Below, one piece after another: positions 1 to 5,313 of a DNA stretch of 5,313 bases (positions within the stretch are counted from its first letter, which is position 1; every line of letters begins with the position of its first letter). The notes beneath the pieces are model-generated. The model ran no database searches. It was not told the origin of the DNA and saw only the letters and a list, made by a program, of their open reading frames with translations. The DNA comes from Atribacterota bacterium (GTDB taxonomy: Bacteria > Atribacterota > Phoenicimicrobiia > Phoenicimicrobiales > Stramentimicrobiaceae), in the NCBI GenBank assembly GCA_028696495.1, contig JAQVGY010000058.1, positions 1 to 5,313 on the forward strand, read 5' to 3'. The translations under genes and the position numbers were made by a program.

Positions 1-2
1 TG

Positions 3-1013
3 GTGGAAACAAAAAACAACATTCTATCAATTGACCTTTGTAATCCCGAACAATTAGATAGTTTTATTGTTGATAGCTATCCCATCGATTATTCTTTTAT
101 CCTGGCAGAAGGTTATAAAGATTATCCGCACACATTGTATGATGGTTCTGGTGCTGCCCGGATTCGGAGACAACTAAAATCTCACAATATTCCATTCAGC
201 CACGGCAGTATTGAAAGCCTGGAAATATGCCGCAACAAAGACTTAACCTATGAAAAGTTACAAGAATATAATATTCCTATTCCCAAATATTTCGTAATTG
301 ATCTCCAAAATCGGTTAAAAAGCAAAGAGGTTATACAAAAGATAGAGAGTGTTGGATACCCTTTAATGGTCAAACCAGCAGGCGGAGGGGATAGTATAGG
401 AATAACTCCAAAATCAGTTATCCATAATTTGGAACAGCTAAAATATATAATTGAATATCTTAGAAAGACATTGGGGCAAGAAAAATTAATCATTGAACAA
501 TATCTGCCAGGCCAGGAATACACTGTTGGAATATTAAGTGGCAAAAGTAGATATATCTTCCCAATTATTGCCTTTCCAGAAGATTGGGGAATTCGTTATA
601 CCAAAAAGAAGAATAAAGAATATAAATTTCGTGAACAGTTAAAAATAATTGGAGAAAAACATCCCCTCTTCCCTTCACTGATTGACATCTCAATAAAAAG
701 TTTTCTGGCTGTTAAAGCTGGTGATATTATTCGTCTCGATATTAAGGAAGATAAAGAAGGGAATATTTATATCATTGATATAAATGGCAATCCTGCCCTT
801 ACAGCTAACGGGTCAGTAACTTTTATGGCTAATAAAATGGGGTTATCACACAGTGAATTAATTCAGGTTATCCTTTATGAGAGTATGATAAGAAATAAAC
901 TGACTCCTAACGATTCTTTTGAAAAGCTAATCATCCCCCTTAAAGAAAAATTGCAACCTTATGCCAGAGAACAGTTAATAGAAACACTCTCGGTAGATAC
1001 TGAAACTGAGTAA
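3..1013 (+). CDS. ATP-grasp ligase, D-alanine--D-alanine ligase-like (5' partial)
   Basis: This is an ATP-dependent carboxylate-amine ligase of the ATP-grasp superfamily, closest in pattern to D-Ala-D-Ala ligase, and cytosolic. Residues are numbered from the GTG at 3. A pre-ATP-grasp segment (about 8-80, with AEG at 35-37 and the GS before a conserved NK at 78-79) leads into the ATP-grasp fold. K124 in MVKPAGGGDSIGI is the expected nucleotide-binding lysine. EQYLPGQEYTVG (165-176) supplies the ribose and hinge residues. D246 in RLDI, with D259 and N261 in IIDINGNP, matches the Mg-binding Asp/(Asp or Glu)/Asn set. The 336 visible residues lack the first beta-alpha unit usual at the N-terminus, and the frame is open to the edge, so the true start is probably upstream and the GTG internal. 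The region where Ddl has its omega loop is atypical (about 190-222, lysine-rich), so a peptidoglycan D-Ala-D-Ala role is not assured; the substrate could be another amino acid or peptide. The stop is TAA. The gene converges on the TRAP operon and is functionally unrelated as far as can be seen. Confidence 0.85.
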   Translation: METKNNILSIDLCNPEQLDSFIVDSYPIDYSFILAEGYKDYPHTLYDGSGAARIRRQLKSHNIPFSHGSIESLEICRNKDLTYEKLQEYNIPIPKYFVIDLQNRLKSKEVIQKIESVGYPLMVKPAGGGDSIGITPKSVIHNLEQLKYIIEYLRKTLGQEKLIIEQYLPGQEYTVGILSGKSRYIFPIIAFPEDWGIRYTKKKNKEYKFREQLKIIGEKHPLFPSLIDISIKSFLAVKAGDIIRLDIKEDKEGNIYIIDINGNPALTANGSVTFMANKMGLSHSELIQVILYESMIRNKLTPNDSFEKLIIPLKEKLQPYAREQLIETLSVDTETE

Positions 1014-1061
1014 GAGTACACCTAACACCTTAGAAAAATAGACAGGATTATTATTTCTGTA

Positions 1062-1078
1062 TAAAAATAAAATTTTTA
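1062..1078. repeat. A/T-only short inverted repeat in the convergent intergenic region
   Basis: TAAAAAT (1062-1068) and ATTTTTA (1072-1078) are perfect 7-bp complements around a 3-nt loop. With no G-C pair this would be a weak structure. It lies just past the main hairpin on the - strand and makes that strand's tail T-rich. The rest of 1014-1166 shows only a second A/T-only pair, TTATAAA (1115-1121) and TTTATAA (1133-1139), and no gene. Confidence 0.3.
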
Positions 1079-1081
1079 AGT

Positions 1082-1116
1082 AAAAAGAATATGGGTTGTA
1101 GTAGACCCATATTCTT
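1082..1116 (-). terminator. Rho-independent terminator of the TRAP operon, possibly bidirectional
   Basis: The arms AAGAATATGGGT (1085-1096) and ACCCATATTCTT (1105-1116) are a perfect 12-bp inverted repeat around an 8-nt loop. Read on the - strand, the G/C-bearing stem core is followed by five T residues (complement of 1082-1086) and then more T-rich sequence. This is the layout of an intrinsic terminator about 50 nt after the dctM stop. On the + strand the tail after the stem (ATAAATTG) has no real T run. It would therefore be a weaker terminator for the ATP-grasp gene, yet no better + strand candidate is present in the gap. Confidence 0.75.
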
Positions 1117-1166
1117 ATAAATTGTATATCTGTTTATAATTTATTAGGTCCTTCTATTCAACACTA

Positions 1167-2507
1167 TCAACCAATCATCTTTTCTGGTAGCCAGGTAATG
1201 ATCTGGGGGAATATAGTACAGAGTATCAGGCAAAACATTATTATAACTATAAAAGGAATTACCCCTTTAATAATATCATCCATGGTAACCCCTAACTCAG
1301 GAGGCGCTGTACCCCGACATACAAAGATAGACATTGCCATTGGTGGTGTTTGGAATGCCATTTGCAAATTAATACAGACCATCATAGCTGCCCATAAAGG
1401 GTCAAAACCTAATTTTACAAAAATGGGTGAAAAGACAGGAACAACAATAAATACTATTCCAATCCATTCAATAAACATTCCTAATACAAATACAATCAGC
1501 ATGACCATGGCAAACGCCCCCCACCTACCACCTGGCACAGCCATAATTAAATTGGTGACCACTTCTCCGCATCCTGCACTCATAAATACTCCTACATAAG
1601 CATAACTTAAACCAGCAATTAGAAGCACAAAGGCGCTGACTCGAAGTACTTCCATGGAACTATATTTAATCAATCTCCAGGTAAATTTTCGATAGGCTAT
1701 TGCTAAAATAACAACTGCCAGACTCCCCATCGCTGCTGCTTCAGTAGGGGGCGCTATCCCTGTATAGATAGTCCCTAATACTGCTATAATTATTAACAGT
1801 GTAGGTGCTACGGCCTTTATCAATTTTACAGTCTTTTCCCTATAGCTTATCTTTTGCCTTGCTTCTACTGGAATAGGTGGTCCTAACTTGGGATTTAAGG
1901 CACAGCGAATGGAAATATAGGCAATATATAAGCCGGAAAGTAGAAGGCCGGGAAAGATTGCTCCCATGAACATTCTACCTACTGAAACACCCGCCTGAGG
2001 ACCATAAACCACCAGCATAATACTGGGTGGTATAAGAATACCTAAGGTGCCAGCAGCAACAATTGAACCAGAGGCTATTGACTTATCATATCCTCTCTTA
2101 ACCATTGGAGCCAGTGCAATAAGTGTTAATATAGTTACAGAGGCAGTAATTGTCCCCAGACATGCAGCAAGGATAGTACCTACAATTATGGTAACAACTG
2201 CTAAACCGCCCCTGAAGCCACTAAGCCATTCGTACAAAGCTTCGTATAAATCCTCAGCTATTCCCGAATTCTCCAGTATTACCCCCATAAAAGTAAAGAG
2301 AGGAACAGCCAAATAGGGGTAATTTAGAGTTAATTCATAAAGCCGCGAATAGAGTATATTGAAGGTAATTTTGGGACCAAATATTAAGGTACCCACTAAA
2401 AAAGCCACACTCCCTATTACCAGACCAATGGGGAATCCAGTTAAGACCAGGACTAAAACTCCTCCCAGCATTAAAAAGGTTATTATTTCCGGACTAAGTG
2501 CTATCAA
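1167..2507 (-). CDS. dctM: TRAP transporter large permease subunit DctM
   Basis: Inner-membrane translocation subunit of a tripartite ATP-independent periplasmic transporter, which uses an ion gradient (usually Na+) to import the ligand delivered by DctP. The protein is almost wholly hydrophobic, with many predicted membrane spans. Numbering from the longest-ORF GTG (449 residues), it carries the family motifs VPLFTFMGVILENSGIAEDL (71-90), GTITASV (121-127), RGYD (141-144), LGILIPPSI (158-166), PPTEAAAMG (256-264), FIEWIGI (348-354) and FQTPPMAMSIF (388-398). The C-terminal pattern RGTAPPELG, then IIKGVIPF, then FPQIITWLP resembles the COG4664 (FcbT3-like) branch rather than classic C4-dicarboxylate DctM. 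A GTG at 2516 opens the longest frame, but it lies inside the SD-like AGAGGTGA. The TTG at 2507 has proper spacing and is chosen here, giving 446 residues. It overlaps the end of dctQ by 14 nt, implying translational coupling. Last gene of the operon; stop TGA. Confidence 0.95.
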   Translation of the reverse strand: MIALSPEIITFLMLGGVLVLVLTGFPIGLVIGSVAFLVGTLIFGPKITFNILYSRLYELTLNYPYLAVPLFTFMGVILENSGIAEDLYEALYEWLSGFRGGLAVVTIIVGTILAACLGTITASVTILTLIALAPMVKRGYDKSIASGSIVAAGTLGILIPPSIMLVVYGPQAGVSVGRMFMGAIFPGLLLSGLYIAYISIRCALNPKLGPPIPVEARQKISYREKTVKLIKAVAPTLLIIIAVLGTIYTGIAPPTEAAAMGSLAVVILAIAYRKFTWRLIKYSSMEVLRVSAFVLLIAGLSYAYVGVFMSAGCGEVVTNLIMAVPGGRWGAFAMVMLIVFVLGMFIEWIGIVFIVVPVFSPIFVKLGFDPLWAAMMVCINLQMAFQTPPMAMSIFVCRGTAPPELGVTMDDIIKGVIPFIVIIMFCLILCTIFPQIITWLPEKMIG

Positions 2508-3018
2508 GTGGCTCACCTCTTATTATAAAATAAAGATTCCTGATAAAACTTGCTGTCCCCTGAAGTAATAACAGGAATAACCCAATGGTAAAAATTGTTC
2601 TATAAGGAGCAGCTGGCGGATACCAGAAGGTCGAAATCATCCTTTCCTTGATTCTCCATGCCTTAATTGTCCAATCTGTTGAAACCTTTAGTAAGGCTAT
2701 AACCAGAGGAAAAAATAAAAACAGGGAAGAAATTACATCCATAAATGCCTGTTTTTTGGGTGATAGTTTTCGATAAATTAAATCAACCCTAGTATGACAA
2801 TCACATAAATAGTCATAAGCCCATCCCAGTACATATAGTGTACCTCCAGCTATGCATAGGGTATCATAAGCCCAGATGGTAGGCGCATTAAAGAAATGTC
2901 TGGCAATGGTATCATATGCGCCTACCAGAATAAGGAGCCAGGCAAACCATCTTGCCCCGGATGCAGCTAATCTACTTATGGAATCAATAACAGTCAGTAT
3001 CTTTTTTACAATTAGCAT
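2494..3018 (-). CDS. dctQ: TRAP transporter small permease subunit DctQ
   Basis: Small four-helix membrane subunit that pairs with DctM and helps dock the loaded binding protein. Its 174 residues are typical for the family. Likely spans are about 23-42, 50-70, 93-113 and 139-158. Recognisable features are YDTIARHFFNAPTIWAYDT (35-53), the post-helix-2 motif CHTRVDLIY (74-82) with LSPKKQAFMDV after it, and the paired FWYPPAAPYRT (131-141) and LLLLQG (149-154) before the last helix. This resembles the COG4665 branch, matching its partners. The ATG start is 18 nt after the dctP stop. AAGGAG (3030-3035) lies 11 nt before the ATG, and a second purine stretch, AAAGGAA (3019-3025), abuts it; the wide spacing of the first could tune subunit ratio. 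The 3' end overlaps dctM; stop TAG. Confidence 0.93.
   Translation of the reverse strand: MLIVKKILTVIDSISRLAASGARWFAWLLILVGAYDTIARHFFNAPTIWAYDTLCIAGGTLYVLGWAYDYLCDCHTRVDLIYRKLSPKKQAFMDVISSLFLFFPLVIALLKVSTDWTIKAWRIKERMISTFWYPPAAPYRTIFTIGLFLLLLQGTASFIRNLYFIIRGEPLDST
2513..2520 (-). promoter_or_regulatory. Ribosome binding site that decides the dctM start
   Basis: AGAGGTGA on the - strand sits 5 nt before the TTG at 2507. The upstream GTG (2516-2514) forms part of this same motif and has no SD at a workable distance, so TTG is the better start. The site lies within the last codons of dctQ, so ribosomes finishing dctQ could re-initiate here. Confidence 0.55.
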
Positions 3019-3036
3019 TTCCTTTGAAACTCCTTG

Positions 3037-4074
3037 TTATTTACTGGAATATGCCTCCCAATAGGCATCCATTGATTCCAGTGTATCCCGATATATCTGG
3101 TCTTCTTTAGCAGCTTTCTCAGTATAATATTTTTTTGCGGTATTAGTAAGTGCTTCTTCTACTTCTTGAGGAAGTTTGTAAACATTACAACCATATTCTA
3201 CAAACTTATCGAGTGCTAAAATAGATTCATAAACCAAGTATTCATGCTGAGCCTGTGTCCATTTATCAATTAAATCCTGAACCAATCGCTTTAGGTCATC
3301 GGGGAGTTTATTCCATGAGTCTTCATTTACAAAGAAACATTGAGGGTCACTCGGAGAACGGGTAGGAGAAAGAATTACATATTTGGCAATTTCATTAAAA
3401 TGCATATCCCAGTTAGAAGCCATTGTAGAGTATTCAAAAGCATCAATAGTTCCTCTCTGCATTGCTTCATAAAGCTCTCCGCCTGGTAGGAAAACTACCG
3501 CAGCACCCATCATGTTTAATACCTCACCACCATCTCCTGCAGCACGAATCTTTAATCCCTTAATATCCTCTACTGTTTTTATTTCCTTTTTCGAGTGAAG
3601 GAAAACTTCTTCTGGTAGTGGCGATAAAGCACCGGGGAAAGTTATGGTATTAAAGCCTTCCATCATTTTATTCATCAACTCTGCTCCACCACCATAATTA
3701 AACCAGGTTCGTAGAGCCTCTCCAGGCAGTCCTCCCGGACGGGCACTGATCAAACCGGCAGCTGGCCATTTGTCCAGATTATACATGGGACAGGTATAAC
3801 ACATATCCAGGACACCTTCACTAACAGCATTCAGCTCTTGAGTTGCCGGGGCAACGGAACCACCCACAAATGCTTTGACCTCTAATCTACCACCACTGGC
3901 TAAGGTAATCGCTTCGCAAAGTTTGTCATGGTAAACCTGAGAAGGATCAGTAGCTGGGCCATGTCCTGAAGATTTCCAAACAATCTTATCCTGAGCCAAA
4001 ACTGCTATAGATGACACAAGTAACATACCAGCAACCAGCATCAGCACAATTAATTTTCTTTTTGAAATGAACAT
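3037..4074 (-). CDS. dctP: TRAP transporter periplasmic substrate-binding protein DctP (TakP-like)
   Basis: Captures the substrate in the periplasm and hands it to DctQM. Residues are numbered from the longest-ORF TTG (347 aa). A basic N-region (KRK at 7-9), hydrophobic core and VLA|QD site near 29/30 form a Sec signal peptide; there is no lipobox Cys. The mature part follows the TakP/FcbT1 pattern: GGSVAP (73-78), NAVSEGVLDM (84-93), WFNYGGGAEL (126-135), the hallmark GLKIRAAGDGGEVL (175-188) whose R179 should bind the ligand carboxylate, then GELYEAMQRGTIDAFEYSTM (201-220). In TakP-like proteins the last motif usually has Glu-Trp; here it is E216-Y217, so the pocket may differ. Cysteines at 55, 94, 97 (CYTC), 248 and 298 are many for an exported protein. 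The ATG at 4074 is preferred to the TTG at 4080, because AAGGAGG abuts the TTG but lies 6 nt before the ATG. The mature chain of about 316 residues is normal. Ligand: a monocarboxylate-like organic acid by family, otherwise unknown. Confidence 0.93.
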   Translation of the reverse strand: MFISKRKLIVLMLVAGMLLVSSIAVLAQDKIVWKSSGHGPATDPSQVYHDKLCEAITLASGGRLEVKAFVGGSVAPATQELNAVSEGVLDMCYTCPMYNLDKWPAAGLISARPGGLPGEALRTWFNYGGGAELMNKMMEGFNTITFPGALSPLPEEVFLHSKKEIKTVEDIKGLKIRAAGDGGEVLNMMGAAVVFLPGGELYEAMQRGTIDAFEYSTMASNWDMHFNEIAKYVILSPTRSPSDPQCFFVNEDSWNKLPDDLKRLVQDLIDKWTQAQHEYLVYESILALDKFVEYGCNVYKLPQEVEEALTNTAKKYYTEKAAKEDQIYRDTLESMDAYWEAYSSK

Positions 4075-4080
4075 AATCAA

Positions 4081-4087
4081 CCTCCTT
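4081..4087 (-). promoter_or_regulatory. Strong ribosome binding site of dctP
   Basis: AAGGAGG on the - strand matches the consensus anti-SD complement exactly. It lies 6 nt before the ATG at 4074 and directly touches the TTG at 4080, which rules in favour of the ATG. A consensus SD suits the binding protein, which is normally made in excess over DctQM. Confidence 0.8.
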
Positions 4088-4122
4088 ACAGTTTTTAAAA
4101 CAATCTCGGGGTAAACAACTTC

Positions 4123-4151
4123 ATTATAAAATGCTACCCACAGTAATTTTC
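4123..4151 (-). promoter_or_regulatory. Candidate promoter of the TRAP operon (TATAAT -10, weak -35)
   Basis: TATAAT on the - strand (complement of 4123-4128) is a perfect sigma-70-type -10 box. It places the transcription start near 4116 and leaves a leader of about 40 nt before the dctP ATG. With a 17-nt spacer the -35 position (4146-4151) reads GAAAAT, far from TTGACA, and there is no TG extension of the -10. The site may need an activator, or the match may be chance in A/T-rich DNA. Neither the upstream kinase end nor this gap shows a convincing terminator, so readthrough from the kinase is also possible. Confidence 0.4.
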
Positions 4152-4189
4152 TTCTTGTTTTAAATAACCACCTCCCCTATTTCTTGTTT
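4152..4189 (-). repeat. Pair of 9-bp direct repeats upstream of the dctP promoter
   Basis: AAACAAGAA occurs twice on the - strand (complements of 4152-4160 and 4181-4189), 29 bp start to start, close to three helical turns. Relative to the inferred transcription start the centres fall near -40 and -69, the spacing expected for an activator next to a promoter with a poor -35. The repeats are A-rich and could be coincidental. The rest of 4190-4305 is A/T-rich and shows no gene. Confidence 0.3.
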
Positions 4190-4305
4190 ATTTTCCATAA
4201 AATGCATATTGAGAGAATGATAGCAAAAAAATTGAATCTATTGTTGGATAATAGTGTTTGTGAATTAAAAACCAGTTGAAATATCTTATATTAATTTTTT
4301 ATTAT

Positions 4306-5313
4306 TTATTTTCTATTAACTGTAATAATTTTATCATGTTTCTCTAAAAATTCTGTAACTGTTTTTGATAATATTTCTATCTTTTTAGATTTAGAAAATT
4401 CCATTGCCAGGGATGGGTTTTCCGGTTTAATCAAATAATCTATCCCATATTCTTTTACTATTAAACCAGATTTATCTATTAAGGCACTGACAGAGACTAC
4501 CGGGATATAATATTTTTTTGCAATTTTAGCTACGCCAACAGGGGTTTTGCCATAGATGGTAGATAGACTAATTTCACCCTCACCGGTGATTACCAGATCA
4601 GCATCTTTAAGCTTTTGCTCTAATTGGACTGCTTCTATCACCAACTCTATCCCCGGTTTTAATTCTGCATTTAAAAAAGCCATTAATCCAGCACCTAATC
4701 CTCCTGCAGCACCAGCTCCGGGGATACCTCTTATATCTTTGCTTAGGTCACGCTTAATAATATCAGCAAAATGCGATAGAGCATCATCGAGAATCTTTAC
4801 CATCTTTTTTGATGCTCCTTTTTGGGGGCCAAATATATGTGATGCGCCAGTGGGACCACATAAAGGGTTCTGGACATCTGAAGCTACCAGGAAATTAGCC
4901 TCTTTTATTCGCTTATCCATCTCAGAAGTATCAATCTTATTTAAACGGGATAACTGTACTCCTCCAAATTCTATTTCCTTCCCATTGTCATCAAGTAAAT
5001 GTACCCCTAATGCCTGTACCATCCCTGCTCCACCATCATTTGTTGCACTTCCACCAATACCGATAATCATCTTACGGCACCCATAATCAAGAGCATATTT
5101 AATCAGTTGACCGGTACCATAAGTTGTGGTAATTAAAGGATTTCTTTTCTCCGGTGGAACTAAAGGAAGTCCTGATGCGGCAGCCATTTCTATAACAGCA
5201 GTACTCTTATCACCAAGTATACCGAATGTTGCTAACACCGGTTCACCTAATGGTCCAAGCACTTCTTGTTCATATATTTTCCCCTGGGTGGCATTCACCA
5301 GGCATTCTACGGT
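4306..5313 (-). CDS. Glycerate kinase, GarK/GlxK family (5' partial)
   Basis: Cytosolic kinase phosphorylating glycerate with ATP; enzymes of this family usually give 2-phosphoglycerate, which enters glycolysis. The frame is open to the right edge: five codons before the GTG at 5298 encode TVECL, which continues the family's 'GEGTvdalv' segment. That GTG is therefore internal, and about 45-50 N-terminal residues lie outside. Numbering from that GTG: GPLGEPVLATFGIL (15-28), AAASGLPLVP (39-48), TTTYGTGQLI (57-66), IIGIGGSATNDGGAGMVQALG (78-98), DVQNPLCGPTGASHIFGPQKG (141-161), PGAGAAGGLGAG (193-204) and LVITGEGEISLSTIYGKTPVGVA (235-257). The last usually reads GEGriDxQT; here Asp is Ser and the following residues differ, and the C-terminal part (about 265-330) is also divergent, so activity or substrate could be changed. 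The gene precedes the TRAP operon by about 230 nt on the same strand. Stop TAA; no clear terminator follows. The choice between garK-, glxK- and gckA-type names cannot be made from sequence. Confidence 0.9.
   Translation of the reverse strand, partial: TVECLVNATQGKIYEQEVLGPLGEPVLATFGILGDKSTAVIEMAAASGLPLVPPEKRNPLITTTYGTGQLIKYALDYGCRKMIIGIGGSATNDGGAGMVQALGVHLLDDNGKEIEFGGVQLSRLNKIDTSEMDKRIKEANFLVASDVQNPLCGPTGASHIFGPQKGASKKMVKILDDALSHFADIIKRDLSKDIRGIPGAGAAGGLGAGLMAFLNAELKPGIELVIEAVQLEQKLKDADLVITGEGEISLSTIYGKTPVGVAKIAKKYYIPVVSVSALIDKSGLIVKEYGIDYLIKPENPSLAMEFSKSKKIEILSKTVTEFLEKHDKIITVNRK

Noticed and set aside
248..544. - strand open frame of 98 codons within the ATP-grasp gene
   Set aside because: It is antisense to conserved ATP-grasp motifs and has no SD or homology-like pattern.
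1198..1599. + strand open frame of 133 codons opposite dctM
   Set aside because: It lies antisense to a clear membrane permease, has no family-like motif and no SD, and its composition is that expected from the reverse complement of hydrophobic codons. The same holds for the frames at 2047-2316 and 2359-2568.
2876..3064. + strand open frame of 62 codons across the dctQ/dctP junction
   Set aside because: It covers two real genes on the other strand and has no supporting signal.
4218..4300. Possible terminator after the glycerate kinase on the - strand (CTATT...AATAG followed some bases later by seven T; also AATAT/ATATT)
   Set aside because: The stems are only 5 bp and nearly all A/T, and the T run does not directly follow the stem; not distinguishable from A/T-rich background.
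4556..5086. + strand open frame of 176 codons opposite the glycerate kinase
   Set aside because: It is the antisense shadow of a strongly conserved kinase; rich in Pro, Ser and Ile from reverse-complemented Gly and Asp codons, with no recognisable domain.
5296..5298. GTG as the true start of the glycerate kinase
   Set aside because: The five codons before it remain open to the edge and encode residues that fit the conserved family segment, and the protein would otherwise lack its usual first 50 or so residues.

Overview
The window holds five protein-coding genes from a low-GC bacterium. One gene on the + strand faces four on the - strand. The substrate-binding protein carries a plain Sec signal peptide with no lipobox cysteine, so it should be free in a periplasm. 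That suggests a diderm. With the A/T-rich sequence, SD-led starts and an organic-acid TRAP system, it fits an anaerobic diderm such as Atribacterota or Halanaerobiales-like lineages, but the sequence alone does not fix the phylum.

Left (about 1-1013, +): a stand-alone ATP-grasp ligase of the D-alanine--D-alanine ligase type, cut by the left edge. A convergent intergenic region (1014-1166) follows, with a perfect 12-bp hairpin that reads as a Rho-independent terminator for the - strand operon.

Centre (1167-4074, -): a complete TRAP transporter operon, transcribed dctP (periplasmic binding protein), dctQ (small membrane subunit), dctM (large permease). dctP and dctQ are 18 nt apart, and dctQ overlaps dctM. 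All three subunits resemble the TakP/FcbT ('mannitol/chloroaromatic', COG4663-4665) branch, which handles 2-oxo acids, lactate and aromatic acids, rather than the classic C4-dicarboxylate DctPQM branch. For both dctP and dctM, Shine-Dalgarno placement favours a start slightly inside the longest ORF. Upstream of dctP (4081-4305) lie a strong SD, a TATAAT -10 box with a poor -35, and a pair of 9-bp direct repeats where an activator could sit.

Right (4306-5313, -): a glycerate kinase (GarK/GlxK family) running off the right edge. It has the same orientation as the TRAP operon and lies directly upstream of it. Together the genes suggest uptake of a small hydroxy- or oxo-carboxylate, possibly glycerate or a precursor, by the TRAP system and phosphorylation of glycerate to a phosphoglycerate for central metabolism. 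This link rests on gene order. I see no mobile element, CRISPR array, tRNA or rRNA, and nothing that amounts to a clearly new system. The most interesting points are the kinase-transporter pairing, the altered kinase motif and the dctP upstream region.
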